Assembly: GCA_021234155.1 (NCBI GenBank)
Contig: JAJEKV010000207.1
Location: forward strand, 308,001-372,000
Direction of reading: 5' to 3'
Origin: Isoetes taiwanensis
Lineage: Eukaryota; Streptophyta; Lycopodiopsida; Isoetales; Isoetaceae
DNA length: 64,000 nt
The notes beneath the pieces are model-generated. The model made no database searches, was not told where the DNA came from, and worked only from the letters and a program-made list of their open reading frames with translations. A program made the translations under genes and the position numbers. This document shows, piece after piece, positions 26,143-36,614 of the stretch (positions are counted from its first letter, which is position 1; each line of letters starts with the position of its first letter).

Positions 26143-26300
26143 CCTGCAAGCAACACAAAGAACCCCTAAAAAACACCCGTGAATGGTTAGAGAAAAGCAA
26201 ACATGCATGGCAATGATGAAACAAGCTGCACAACAATAAGTTCCCAAGATATGAGCGATGAAAGCAGATGAAAAAGAACACAACAGAAAAGAGATAGCAT

Positions 26301-26461
26301 CACCCATAGGGTGGAAAAGCATCACCCAACGGGTGGAAAACCATTATGTGAAAATATGCATCACCCTCGAGGTGGAAATAAACGGCATCACCCGCAGGTG
26401 GAGAATAATGCGGCATGATGCCGACGAAAAAGAAAACATGATAATAGCAACACCCAAGGTG
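26301..26461. repeat. Cluster of five CACCC-GGGTG mini-hairpins
   Basis: Small inverted repeats CACCC-N3-GGGTG or CACC-N-GGTG recur at 26,301, 26,323, 26,362, 26,389 and 26,451, mostly within GCATCACCC...GGTGGA.AA. A further palindrome, CGGCATGATGCCG, lies at 26,411-26,423. Spacing is irregular (22-62 bp). Confidence 0.65.
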
Positions 26462-26627
26462 GAGAACAACAAAGAGTGCGTGAACAAGAAACATAAATGA
26501 AAAAGACTCATGCTCCCACGCAGTAGGGCGGGAAGGGAGGGAAGCAACGAGAATGGAAGAAGAGCTGCTGTGAGAAGACACCGATAACCGGTCCCAAAGG
26601 AGGAGTGGCCTTATATAGTAGCTCGTT

Positions 26628-26678
26628 CCTTCCCAGAATGGCGATCCGAGGGCTCGGATCGATGCGATTCTGGGAAGG
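26628..26678. repeat. 51-bp nested palindrome beside a TATA box
   Basis: The outer arms CCTTCCCAGAAT (26,628-26,639) and ATTCTGGGAAGG (26,667-26,678) are perfect. The inner arms CGATCCGAG (26,642-26,650) and CTCGGATCG (26,653-26,661) are also perfect. It is just upstream, in minus-strand sense, of TACTATATAA. Confidence 0.7.
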
Positions 26679-27938
26679 GACTCACAAGAGACACAAAACC
26701 GGCCGACTACCAGAGAACTTCCTCAACTATAAGCCCGGTCACCGCGAAACCTCCAAGTGTTGAGTTGGGTCACGAAGCACGTAGCGAGAGTGAGAAGAAG
26801 AGGAGCGCCAGCGACCGTGAGTGCGCTAGCATCATGTGGATCCCCCCGAGCCGCAACTGCCGAGGCCTCGCCGCGACGAGCAGTCAATTGGATGAACCCT
26901 AAGGGAGGAGCCAAACCGTCAAACTGCTGCCCAGGAATATGAATAACACTGTTAATATGAAGAGGTTGAGGGAGAAGTGGCAGACATGTCAGTACAAATC
27001 AAGAGGAAGGTCAAGGGAGATGAGAGGGAACTTAAATGCGGATCACATCATGGATCAAGAAAAACGAGGTTTAAGTTTGAAGAAAAGTAGGATGGCTACA
27101 CACAAGCAATTTATGTCAAATGTGAGGCCAAAGGCAAGGTGAGGTTATGGCCAAGAGAAAAGAGGAAACGAAAGTCAATAGTGGCAAGGTCACAGAGGAG
27201 TGCGAGGAGGTGAACCATATGGCAGTAGAAGGACATATTGTGAGCAAAGCTAGGGCCGTACAGATGATCTGCAAGAAGAAAGCAAACGAGGGAATGTACA
27301 TATTAAAGGAAATGAAAACACAATGAGTATGCAATGTTACATATTGTGAGTAAAGCGATGCACGAAAAGAGAAGCCTACTGCGAATATGAGAAAGTGGAG
27401 CGAACATAAACAAAGGATCACCTAAATCTATAAAATTGGTGCTATAGAAGCAATAAACATGCGCCGAGTCCGTAAAAAATGGAAAAACCACCTAACGACA
27501 TAACATCCCACTGGCAAGCCCAAACGAGAATGTTATCAAGATAAATCTACGATATATATTTCAGATGCAAATAAAACTAAATATAAAATGCAAAAAACAT
27601 CAAAATAATGCAATGCAACGCATTTTCGAAAACAATATGGAAATGGGGAATAAAAAGGAAATGAGAGGGTTAAAGGCGAGGGCAGAAGGAAAAAAGTACC
27701 ACATGCCTAGGTCCATGAATAGATGCGCAATAGGAATAGTACAGTTAAATGACCTCGTCCAGGCCCACCATAAGCAAAAAGTGGTTCCGCTTTAATTCAA
27801 ACCCACGTTGGGCGGGACAATTTGAAATTCGAATATAAAGTCATACCTAAATACCTAAATATATTAAATATATATGAGTTAAAATTACAAGAAGCGCCAT
27901 GCACTTGACGACATGTGGAAGCTCGAATCAGAGGTCGC

Positions 27939-28312
27939 CCGCCATAGCCCGGATCGCCATAGCCCGGTTGTGCCAGAATAAGAGGGCTTATCGCCGGAAA
28001 TCGCCATAGCCGAGAGGTTTTTGGAGACAGAGGCGCTATGGGCGAAAGCAGAAAGGGAAGAAGAGCAGAAAGGGAGGAAAGCAGGTTTTGGATGCGAGGC
28101 GCCATGGGAGGAAGAAACGTGAAAGGGGAGCCGCTGGATCGCCATAGCCGAGTTCGCCATATCTTTGCATCCGGTTTGCCATAGCCGAGCTCGCCATAGC
28201 CCGAAGCATTTATATTAGGCTCGCCATACAAGAGGATGCATGCCGAAGTTGAAGCTTCTGCATACAGAACTAGTCTTAAGGATCTTGTTGGCCTGTTCTA
28301 TGCCGCCATAGC
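27939..28312 (-). repeat. CGCCATAGC-motif array (Gly-Tyr coding on minus strand)
   Basis: About nine copies of (C)GCCATA(GCC) lie irregularly at 27,939, 27,954, 28,001, 28,139, 28,153, 28,175, 28,189, 28,220 and 28,303. On the minus strand one frame (27,797-28,231) stays open for 144 codons, with PGYGDPGYGG and SGYGELGYGK. Others give LWRSGLWR. This may be a low-complexity gene piece or only a motif-rich repeat. No function can be assigned. Confidence 0.4.
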
Positions 28313-29300
28313 GAGAACTCCTCATTGTTTGCCAGAAATCCTCAGTGTTTTCTTTTGGCTGGGATAAAATCTCACCTTCTTCTTCTGTTGTTTTCTAGGG
28401 CAAAGAAAAAGCAACGAGATTGATGGAAAATCCTTGTTTATGGATTTCTTTGATCTTATCTCCCAAGAACCGCTAAGAAAGAAGATTTTGTGGGAACTGG
28501 CTATGGCCGAATTTGCTTATGGTCGGAACTGCTTATGGTAAGTTTGCCCTTTTCCATAACTTTGCAGGCATGAGTGATTCACAAATTATTCATCTCTTTT
28601 GTTTCACAGAGTCACAGACTCACAGATTCTTATTCACAGATGCAGGTTATTCACAGATTTTTCGTCTTCCTCATTTCCTTCTAAATCGTACGGAATCACG
28701 ATTGCTTTCTACAGGGATGCTTTATAGTCTCTCTGGTTTACAAAATCGCCATTGCGTTTCTTTCGAGCACAAGAAACACAAGAAACACAGAAAAAAGGTA
28801 GTCTCTCTGGTTCACAAAATCGCCATTGCGCTTCTTTTCGAGTAATGTGAAACACGAAATAAGGTATACGCATTTCGGGCAAATCACATTTTGCGGTGTC
28901 TCAGAGCTAAAAATAAATAAAACTTATTTAAGATATTGTAAATTTATTTGGTAATTCTGTTAACAATGGTTACTTTAGACCCATTAAATTGAATGTATAT
29001 TTGTCATGAGGTGCCCAATATGCACCCATTTTGCACTCCTATTTTGTTTTAGAAGATCGCAATGGCGATCTTTGCGAGCCCATCATAGATAAAATTGATT
29101 GAAATTGGTATATTTGTTATATAAATGTGCCTTAAAAACTACATATATTGGTCCTTTATGATCATAATTATCGCAGTCGCGATTTGTTTAATATATTTTG
29201 CCCGTTTTTGCTTCACCAATGAGGTCCTCGTGAACAACTTTTAGTGCTTTATACGGCCACTGCAACCTATTTCAATGTCAAACGAGAATTCCAAATTTCT
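28313..29300. other. No gene recognised; 40-bp duplication
   Basis: A short duplication at about 28,727-28,770 and 28,799-28,842 (AGTCTCTCTGGTT.ACAAAATCGCCATTGCG) is the only structure I see. A plus-strand frame spans it (28,513-28,845) but has no family signature. Confidence 0.45.
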
Positions 29301-30000
29301 CTAACTAATGAAATCATGCATAGATGTATTAGCACTAAGAGGAAGGTCAAGAAAGGAAGTTAAATCTGGATCACATCGCGGATCAAACACAAAGGAGTCC
29401 GAAATCCGAAGAAAAGTATGATGGCGATGTACAGGCAGTGAGGGTCGAATGTGAATGACAAACACCAACATAATGATCAATCTCATAGCAATGTCCAGAA
29501 GAAAAATGAGGTTGACATGAAAAAAGAAGTCCAAAGCAAAGAGGTGCATAAGGGGAGTGAAATGGTTTGGAATAAGATTAGGAGAGCGAAGGTGCTAAGG
29601 TCTGGTTCAGGTTAGTAGAGGAGAAATGTGAGGTGATGTCAGAAGACAAATAATATACCATATGCCTAAAGCCATGAATAAAGGCCCCAATATGAATCAT
29701 ACTTTTGCAAACGAGGGACGAGATTGAGGAAGAGGATGTAGACATGTTAGCACCAATCAAAAGGAAGGTCAAGAAGGAAATTGAGATGAAAATTAATTCG
29801 GATCACAATGCAAAGCGAACAAAAAATGAGGCTTAAGTAGTCAAAAGTGAGGTTATGGCCAATGAAAAGGGAGGTCAAAGGTGCCAAGGTTGGGGTGGAG
29901 TGCAGGGAGGTTAGCCATATGGTAGAAAAGGACAAATGAAAACAGAATGGCTAGGTAAAATGACATATTATTAATAAATAGAATAGATAGATAGTATTTT

Positions 30001-32179
30001 AACGTCACACCACTAGGCAGCATCCAACTGGACATGTGACAGACATACATATGGGCTGCCATACATATGGGCTGCTATTATAAAGAAAAAGAAGTAATGG
30101 ACATGATATTAGACAAGCGAACAAAATGATAGAAATCAAGGTTGAGGTTTGGGGCAAAAGGAGCGGAAATCGAAGTCAAAACTAACTGAGATTGAACTTT
30201 GGTAAAACGATATGAATGGATATACATGAAAACAAGCAAAGGGCCAAGTCAAAGTTGAAAAGGGCAAGATAGAGATCATAGCAAGAACACAGCGAATGTC
30301 AGGGCCAAATCGAAGAGGAGATTCAAAGTAAGCATAAAAATGCAAAGAGACAAGTCACAAAGAAAAGATAATATACCATAGTATCAAATGAAAGCATAAT
30401 GATAGAGAATCAATATCTTGAGAATATTTAAATGCAAAAGCAAAAGGGCAAAGACATATGGAAATGATGATGCAATAGTGTGATAAATATCCAAATATTC
30501 CGCAACTAATAAGAAATATAGGATCATATAAAATATAGCCCACTCAAAAACTAAAGGTGCAGCACACCCGGATCGTGTTTAAAGACATAATGTGTATCCA
30601 TAACCCAACCAAAAAATGCAAAGAAATAAGTCTAGAAAAATAATAACAATAGGCCGATTGTCATAATCATCAAAATCCCAATACACAAGAAAGAAACATC
30701 ATGCAACCAGAAATTGAAAATTGAAAAGCAAAAAGTTCACAAGTCCCACCATATGGCAGATCACCATATCTGTAGAAAAAACTAACCCAAGGTAGATGAC
30801 AGATGTGACCTTCCGAGGATGTGCAGAACTTGCAACTGATGAATATGCCCATGTCACAAATCATAGCTTCCCAAGGATGGCAAAACCACTACAACTAGTA
30901 GCAAGATTAGAAAGGTATCTCCAACAATACATGGCATGACGATACTCCAAGAAGTGTCAAAGAGAGATTAACAATGCAAATTGAGCTCGAAAAATTAAGC
31001 ACAAAGGAAAATGTCAAACCTCGGAAAGCACCACCATCAGGATCTCAAGAAAATCAACGAATTGTAAATCACATAGTCGTCACATAGAAGCAAAGGCCAG
31101 TTCGTCACTCGAACTCCCGCACTAGTAAAAAAATGTAGAGAAGACAAACCATATAGGAAAACAATATCGTGAATGACCAAGATGACATACGATATAGACA
31201 TGCACAAAACCATATAAAACTTAAAGATTACTAAGCCCCAAACAATATAAATTGAGGGCCTCCAGATGTCGAGACACAAAAACTCCCGCCAAATGCAAAA
31301 TCCAACAATATCAAAGGATCATCAACTGCGAAAATGACATGGTGGCTATTTAAGTACCAAAACACGAAGCGTTATCATCAAATTGAGTAGGAACAAATGA
31401 GTCGGATAACATAGCAAGCAGACTAAGCAGAAAATCAAGTCCCAAGAAGTGCTAATGGCCAAGCAAGTCAATTCTGATAAGCGAAGTCCTAAGGAGTGCG
31501 AGTGGCTAAGCAAGTTAATTCCAAACAATGCAGCGAATGACATGGTTACAATACGAGTGCAATAGCCATTTACATTATCCCTAACAAGGGGCATTATTAG
31601 CAGATAGGTATGAGGCCAGTCAACAAAGGACAAGGGAGTGGTTAGAAAGAATTGGTAAGCAAAGGACAAGCAATTTTTTAGAATTTGGTAAATGAATATT
31701 TGTAAATGGAACCAAGAATTTGGTAAATGAATATTTGGTAAATAGGACCAATATTAGAAATTTGTAATCCATATGCATCGCACTATGAACAAGTTTATTG
31801 TCTTTGTAGTCATCAACCATATCTGCCCATTTGTCTTGCGCCATGAACAAGTCTAACATGCCCTCCTTGCAGTCATCATTCAGATCTGCCCATTTATCTT
31901 ATAAATTTGTCTATATTTTTCACAGATTTCTTCCTGCTTTAAAGACCATTCACCACTAGACATATTTTCAAGGATCTCTTTTGATAACTTGCCATTGATC
32001 ATGTCTTAACCCACATCTCATCTCCATAAATCTATAATAGAGCAACATTATTAGACTACTTTATCATAACTAATCTGGCATTATTGAGAGGGATTCAACA
32101 GCCTAATCATTTCTATCTACACAAATATATATGACACTCAAATATCATTCAGGTTATTCTTCCTTAAATCATGTATGAT
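30001..32179. other. No gene recognised
   Basis: A purine-rich plus strand with a few duplications: 31,678-31,745 (GAATTTGGTAAATGAATATT twice) and about 31,787/31,847 (TGAACAAGT..., ATCTGCCCATTT). Short minus-strand frames lack signatures. Confidence 0.45.
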
Positions 32180-32513
32180 ACCTAATTTTTGAGTGCAGAA
32201 TCATATGTATTTGTCCATGATTAACTTCAGAAGCTAAATAACCCCAAAGATTAGACCTAAACCTCTTGCTCCCTGCAAAATATTTCTCTGTATATTTTGT
32301 TACAGCTTCAATAACTACCTTGACTTCCCCTGCATGTTGAGAAGGGAACGTAAAGAAAATGCCCGCCTGGGAGCATTACCTGATAATGAGTATTTGGAAC
32401 TAATTCTTTAAATTCAAATATTGTGAAATGCCAGACAACCAACTTCTTTGTCAATTCCTTGTCCACTTTATTGGATTCATATTTCAATATCATGCTGACT
32501 TTAGCATTCATAC
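32180..32513 (-). CDS. Possible exons of an unrecognised gene (fragment)
   Basis: One minus-strand block, 32,513-32,380, has an AG acceptor and a GT donor and reads MNAKVSMILKYESNKVDKEL then TIFEFKELVPNTHYQ. A second, below 32,329, follows a CAG acceptor and reads EVKVVIEAVTKYTEKYFAG then NLWGYLASEVNHG. The junction is one base out of frame. Composition looks protein-like, but I do not recognise the family, and no start or promoter is evident. It may be a gene relic. Confidence 0.25.
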
Positions 32514-32689
32514 CTGCAATGTACAAATGAAGGAAATAGCAAGAAACACTTTCCATCCTTCAAAATGATCAAATGTGATAAATATGTCGTTGAGTAGATC
32601 CATCTAGACCATTAACCACCACAAGTAGAATTCTATTTATATTACTTTGCCCTTCCCTACGCCTTTATTTTCTATAGCCTATGCCGTGC

Positions 32690-32748
32690 CCTTTTTTAGT
32701 ATTTTTTTTTTCCTCGTGCCCTTTTTTAGTTTTTTTTCTTTCCTCGAA
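32690..32748. repeat. 29-bp tandem duplication
   Basis: The unit GTGCCCTTTTTTAGT followed by a T-run and TTTCCTCG is present twice. The remaining sequence to 33,743 shows no supported gene. Confidence 0.65.
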
Positions 32749-33738
32749 GGCAATGAAACACCTGATGTTAAGCAAGGCCAAGGAGTTTGTTCCTCAAACA
32801 AAAAGAGAACTAAGAAACAAACAAAACTTGATTCGTTCTTATTTCCTAAAAGATTAAGGCATATGTTGTATATAACAATCATTTTCATTGTCACTATAAA
32901 TACAAAGTCGCAACTGGATTGCTGGTTCTTCCTCCATAATGGAAATTGGTAGCATTATTTCGCTCAACACGTCATGTGCAGGTAAGCTCGCAGTTGCCAT
33001 TTTGTGGTGGATGGAAAGTGGATCGACGATTCCAGGACCCTCTCCCGGCTCCTGGCGGTCTCGGGACCTCCTGGAATCCTCTCCCACTTTCCATGCCGCC
33101 ATACATCTTTCCAAATACCACAGCCTAATGGTACCAACCTTAAATGTCTAACAAATTGAACCATGCTAAGGCATATCCTAGGTATGATGCCAGATTGGCG
33201 ATCAGCATCTTTTTGGAGAAAAAATGTCATGCCATTTTCTAAGGTCTCGATTGAACTCATGGTTGTAGGGCAGAAAAAAACAAATAAAAGAAAAGGTTTG
33301 TAGACCATGCATGTTCTGGATAGGCTGCCGCAAGAAACAATGGATCCAAATACACATATTATTCTGAACAAAAAATCACAGCCGAAGATTTGAAGCGTGT
33401 GAGAGAGGCCTCCTGAGAGAGCACCACAAGCAGAGGCCTTATCAGAGAGTGGCGACTCAAGAGGCCGATTCAACAGCCCCTAAGCCATGACCTTCTTAAA
33501 TTTATTGCTCGATCTGCAACCAAGCGCAATTCCTGCACAAGGCAGGAAACTGAAATACAGGCTGTGCACGCACCCTCGCCACACATAGCCCCCATTATTC
33601 TGGATTCACGAAAAGAAGCCCTGTAACAGAAGAGCAAAACCTGTAACGGATTTTAACCAATGTAACTGGCCAGCAACAGAAGCTCTGAGGAATCGAACCT
33701 CCGGGCCATGCGGCCACCACCAGGAGCTTGTCAAAAAC

Positions 33739-33743
<5 letters not shown>

Positions 33744-33832
<89 letters not shown>
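33744..33832. repeat. (GA)n microsatellite, about 88 bp
   Basis: An uninterrupted GA dinucleotide run. Frames across it (Arg-Glu or Leu-Ser repeats) are not genes. A similar run at 38,316 flanks the other side of the Harbinger remnant. Confidence 0.95.
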
Positions 33833-33835
<3 letters not shown>

Positions 33836-34303
33836 TACGGGCCACATGCTCGTGAAAAATCCATCTCTCGTCATTATACCTGTTCCTCCCCGAAATGTAC
33901 ATATTTTTTGGGAGGAGAGGAGAGACGATTGTCTCGAGGCTTAACGACCTCTCTCGTTATTGGCAGAATTTGAGCTGTTTGTCGATTTTTGATCGTGCAT
34001 CCATTCCGCCGACGAGAGAAAATGTGGATAATTCGATCAACGCTCAATTCGGGCCAAATTGTGGGATATTCAAGCCCCGTTTTTCTTGGTTCGGCGCCTA
34101 TGTGGGATAATTTCGATTCGCCACTAAACCATGGATCCGGTCATTCTTGGTATGATTGCCATGCTTTTCTGGCTTTGACATTCGATTTGCATTACGAGAT
34201 ATCGCTTTTGCAGCTATTGGAACTCAACGAGCTCAAGATCCAATGACCCCGTTCGATGATGATGTTTTAGAAGACAACAATGGTATGTTTTTTTTACGAT
34301 CCG

Positions 34304-35408
34304 CAGGTGTTAATGGTTGCGGGTTCCAAAGAGGTTAGAAGACCACCAAGAAGATTTTGGATTGCTCCAAGGCAGAGAACACAATGGGATAATATCGATA
34401 ACCACGCATGGAATTGTATAGCTTCCTTTGAAGATGATATGTGGCACCAATTTTACAGGGATGAAGAGAGCCACATTTGAGAGATTGGTAGGTTTAATTG
34501 TGCCCTATCTTGTCAGGCCCTAAGATTAAAGTAAGGCCCCATGTTGATCCGAGGAAAGCAGTTGCTATGGTTCTGTATTTTCTTGCACACGGGGATATGC
34601 CATTACATGTCGGTCAGAGATTTTATGTTGGGAAAGCAACAATGCAGAAATATACCAAGAAAGTCACGCTTGTATTGGCTTCGAAGACAATGTTGTACAA
34701 ACGTTTTGTTGCAATGCCTACAGGTGCAAGATTAACCCAGTGTATCCCAAAAAAAAGGACAATGGGGAAGACTATTACAGCAGACATAAGATGCACTCAT
34801 GTCTCATGCAAGGAATTGTTGCACATAGCAGATTGTTTATAAATGTTTGTGTGACCAGAACAGGTTCAGTCCATGATTCCAACCAGTTCAAGAAAAGCTC
34901 CATTTACAATAAAATTGCCTCAAAACAAATTTTACAGGAACCTGTGGTGACCCTGAGTGGCAGAAAACTGAAGAAAGGGCAGCCTACTGATCAGGAAGTT
35001 CAGGTAAATATTCCACCATTACTATTAGGTGATTCAGCTTATTCCAGCAGGCCCTTTCTCCTTAAAGTCTTTCCTCAAAATCAGGGTGCATATGGAAAGT
35101 TTAACAGAAGGATCTGTAGGGGCAGAGTGTGTGTAGAAAATGGATTTGGGATTGTCAAGGAAAAGTTTAGAATTCTGAAACACTTGCCTGTGCATGTTGG
35201 CAAAGCCTCCAAGATTATACATGCATGTTGTGTTCTTTGGAACTTTTGTATAATGGAAGACAAGGGTTGGGATATGCTACCAATTGAAGAAGACCCTCCA
35301 CCAATATATTACTATGAAACGGAAGCCATTAACAGGTCCTTAAAAAAACAGGGTGATCAAATGAGGCACGTGCTATTTGAGAATTTGGATGGCCATGTCA
35401 TCCTTTGA
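34304..35408 (+). pseudogene. PIF/Harbinger transposase, internally deleted
   Basis: This is a cut-and-paste transposase of the HARBI1/DDE_Tnp_4 family. The N-terminal part reads RRPPRRFWIAPRQRTQWDNI, then, after a shift at about 34,460, MKRATFERLVGLIVPYLVRP. A further shift gives RPHVDPRKAVAMVLYFLAHG and GKATMQKYTKKVTLVLASK, the helix-turn-helix region. The catalytic part (34,740-35,408, 222 codons open) has DYYSRHKMHSCLMQG, the second Asp in GSVHDSNQFKK, LLGDSAYSSRPFLL and the final Glu in RVCVENGFGIVKEKFRILKH, then VLWNFCIM. The segment that should carry the first Asp (AIDGTHI type), between MPTGARLTQ and YPKKKDNGED at about 34,737, is absent and the frame changes there. The enzyme is therefore dead. 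No terminal inverted repeats or TSD could be fixed. Confidence 0.88.
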
Positions 35409-35968
35409 ATGAATGAATTTTTGCAACCAGAAGAATGAAATTCATAATCAATTGTATTTCACGTGATCTCTTTAATTCTGATTCGTTAATCGATTGTTAC
35501 AAAATGATACAAAGTTAAATGTGTTTGTGGCCTGATTTTTGTGCTCGAAAACCTGTCATTATCAGAACTGAACAGCAGATCACATGCATTTCTGAGTCAA
35601 ATGACTTCACATTGATACACATAAAATATTATAAAATTTCAACCACAGTGGAAAAGGAAGGTAAACAAGTTTTATATTCAAAAGAAATTTAGTACATTTT
35701 TTTTGACTGCACTGTGCAGCATCTCATCAGCCAGGTTACAATCAAAGTGCATAGGAAAACAAAGAGCATAAGTCACTCCTCCCAAAGGGCATAGGCAATT
35801 TGCATGGGAAATATGCACATGTTTCTTCTGTCAGCAAAACTCAGCAAAAAAAAAGTGGCATGCAAGCCATTTTCCACATAACAGATACCTGTTTCAAATT
35901 GAAAATAGGAAACAAAAACAAAAAGATGTAACATAAAAATTTTTTTCCACTAGATCCTGGGACAAAGA
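35409..35968. other. Spacer between convergent ORFs
   Basis: AT-rich sequence between the transposase stop and the minus-strand serine-rich ORF. It probably holds both 3' untranslated regions. No motif is clear. Confidence 0.4.
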
Positions 35969-36514
35969 TCATATGTTTCGTATCTCTTCAAGGCACCATT
36001 TTTCATTCTGTCTGACGTACACAGTCTCCATGTGGACAGTCCTGTTCCTGGCAGAATTAGCAGCCCATTCCAAAACCTCTGGATCAATAGAAACCCCCAT
36101 CCGAAAAAAAGTTGTGACTGTCTCTTTGGAGTAATTGCAGTGAATCTTCTTGTGGCTCAAAACTTCCACATCCGGATTTGTAGGCTGAACAGAAGGGGAG
36201 GAAAACTGGCTTTCTTGTTCGTCTTCATGAGAAACATAATTTTCTTCAAACTGATTCTCCAAACTTACAGGCATTTCGCTGAACTGCCGAGAATCCCCAC
36301 TGCTGTCGGGAAGAACTTCCTCACTGGAAGTGGGCCAGGAATCGTGGTCAGAGTAATAGGGTAACTCTGAGGAAGAGGACGAAGTAGTTGGTGGAGTTCT
36401 ATAAGATGAGGACTCGGATGAGCTTGAGCTCGAAGAGCTCGAGCTAGGGCTTGGAGAGCGTTGGCGCTTTCTACTCACGACTCTCTCCATTTCTTTCAAT
36501 GGGCTTGCATGCAA
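35969..36514 (-). CDS. Serine-rich ORF of unknown family
   Basis: An intact frame of 181 codons. Met-9 (36,490), beginning MERVVSRKRQRSPSPS, is an alternative start. The N-terminal half is disordered and polar: a run of ten serines, then TPPTTSSSSSELPYY, acidic stretches (SWPTSSEEVLPDSSGDS) and a basic patch KRQR that could be a nuclear signal. The C-terminal 50 residues look folded: YSKETVTTFFRMGVSIDPEV then EWAANSARNRTV. It is convergent with the dead transposase, 560 bp away. Harbinger elements usually carry a second, Myb/SANT-type ORF, and this could be a diverged accessory ORF or a host exon. I do not recognise it. Confidence 0.45.
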   Translation of the reverse strand: MHASPLKEMERVVSRKRQRSPSPSSSSSSSSSSESSSYRTPPTTSSSSSELPYYSDHDSWPTSSEEVLPDSSGDSRQFSEMPVSLENQFEENYVSHEDEQESQFSSPSVQPTNPDVEVLSHKKIHCNYSKETVTTFFRMGVSIDPEVLEWAANSARNRTVHMETVYVRQNEKWCLEEIRNI

Positions 36515-36614
36515 GAATTGGAGGAAGCTTAAGTAGCCTTTACGAATTTGGATGATCGTGACTAGTAGGCAATATTTAATACTAAAAAACAGGGCTGTAC
36601 AACTTCTTTAATAT

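Larger units (their letters stand above)
25719..26706 (-). repeat. Module bounded by 39-bp direct repeats, with a minus-strand TATA
   Basis: The phrase GATTCTGGGAAGGGACTC followed by CAAGAGACACAAAACCGGCCGA occurs at 25,719-25,757 and 26,668-26,706 (one mismatch). Between them lie an 83-bp tandem repeat, a run of small CACCC/GGGTG hairpins and, on the minus strand, TACTATATAA at 26,611-26,620. Several overlapping minus-strand frames stay open (to 168 codons), but their proteins look like translated repeat (HPLGDA, HPMGDA). It could be a small LTR-type or TRIM-like element, but no PBS or PPT was found. Confidence 0.4.
26950..30000. repeat. Decayed repeat family, copies at 27.0, 29.3 and 29.7 kb
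   Basis: Related text recurs in order. GAGGTTGAGG/GAGATTGAGG, AGACATGT.AG.AC.AATCAA, AAGGTCAAG, GGATCACAT.. and GAGGTTATGGCCAA..GAAAA occur at 26,957-27,240 and 29,720-29,940. AAGGTCAAGAAAGGAAGTTA and GGATCACATCGCGGATCAA occur at 29,342-29,400. Blocks near 27,696 and 29,655 (CATGCCTA..CCATGAATA) also match. Many weak minus-strand frames here are by-products. I see no transposase or polymerase motif. Confidence 0.5.

Noticed and set aside
27797-28231. Glycine-tyrosine-rich protein gene
   Set aside because: Motif copies occur in different frames and beyond the ORF, so I treat it as a repeat array.
33606-33944. Leu-Ser and Arg-Glu repeat proteins across 33.7 kb
   Set aside because: They arise from the (GA)n run and have no independent coding signature.
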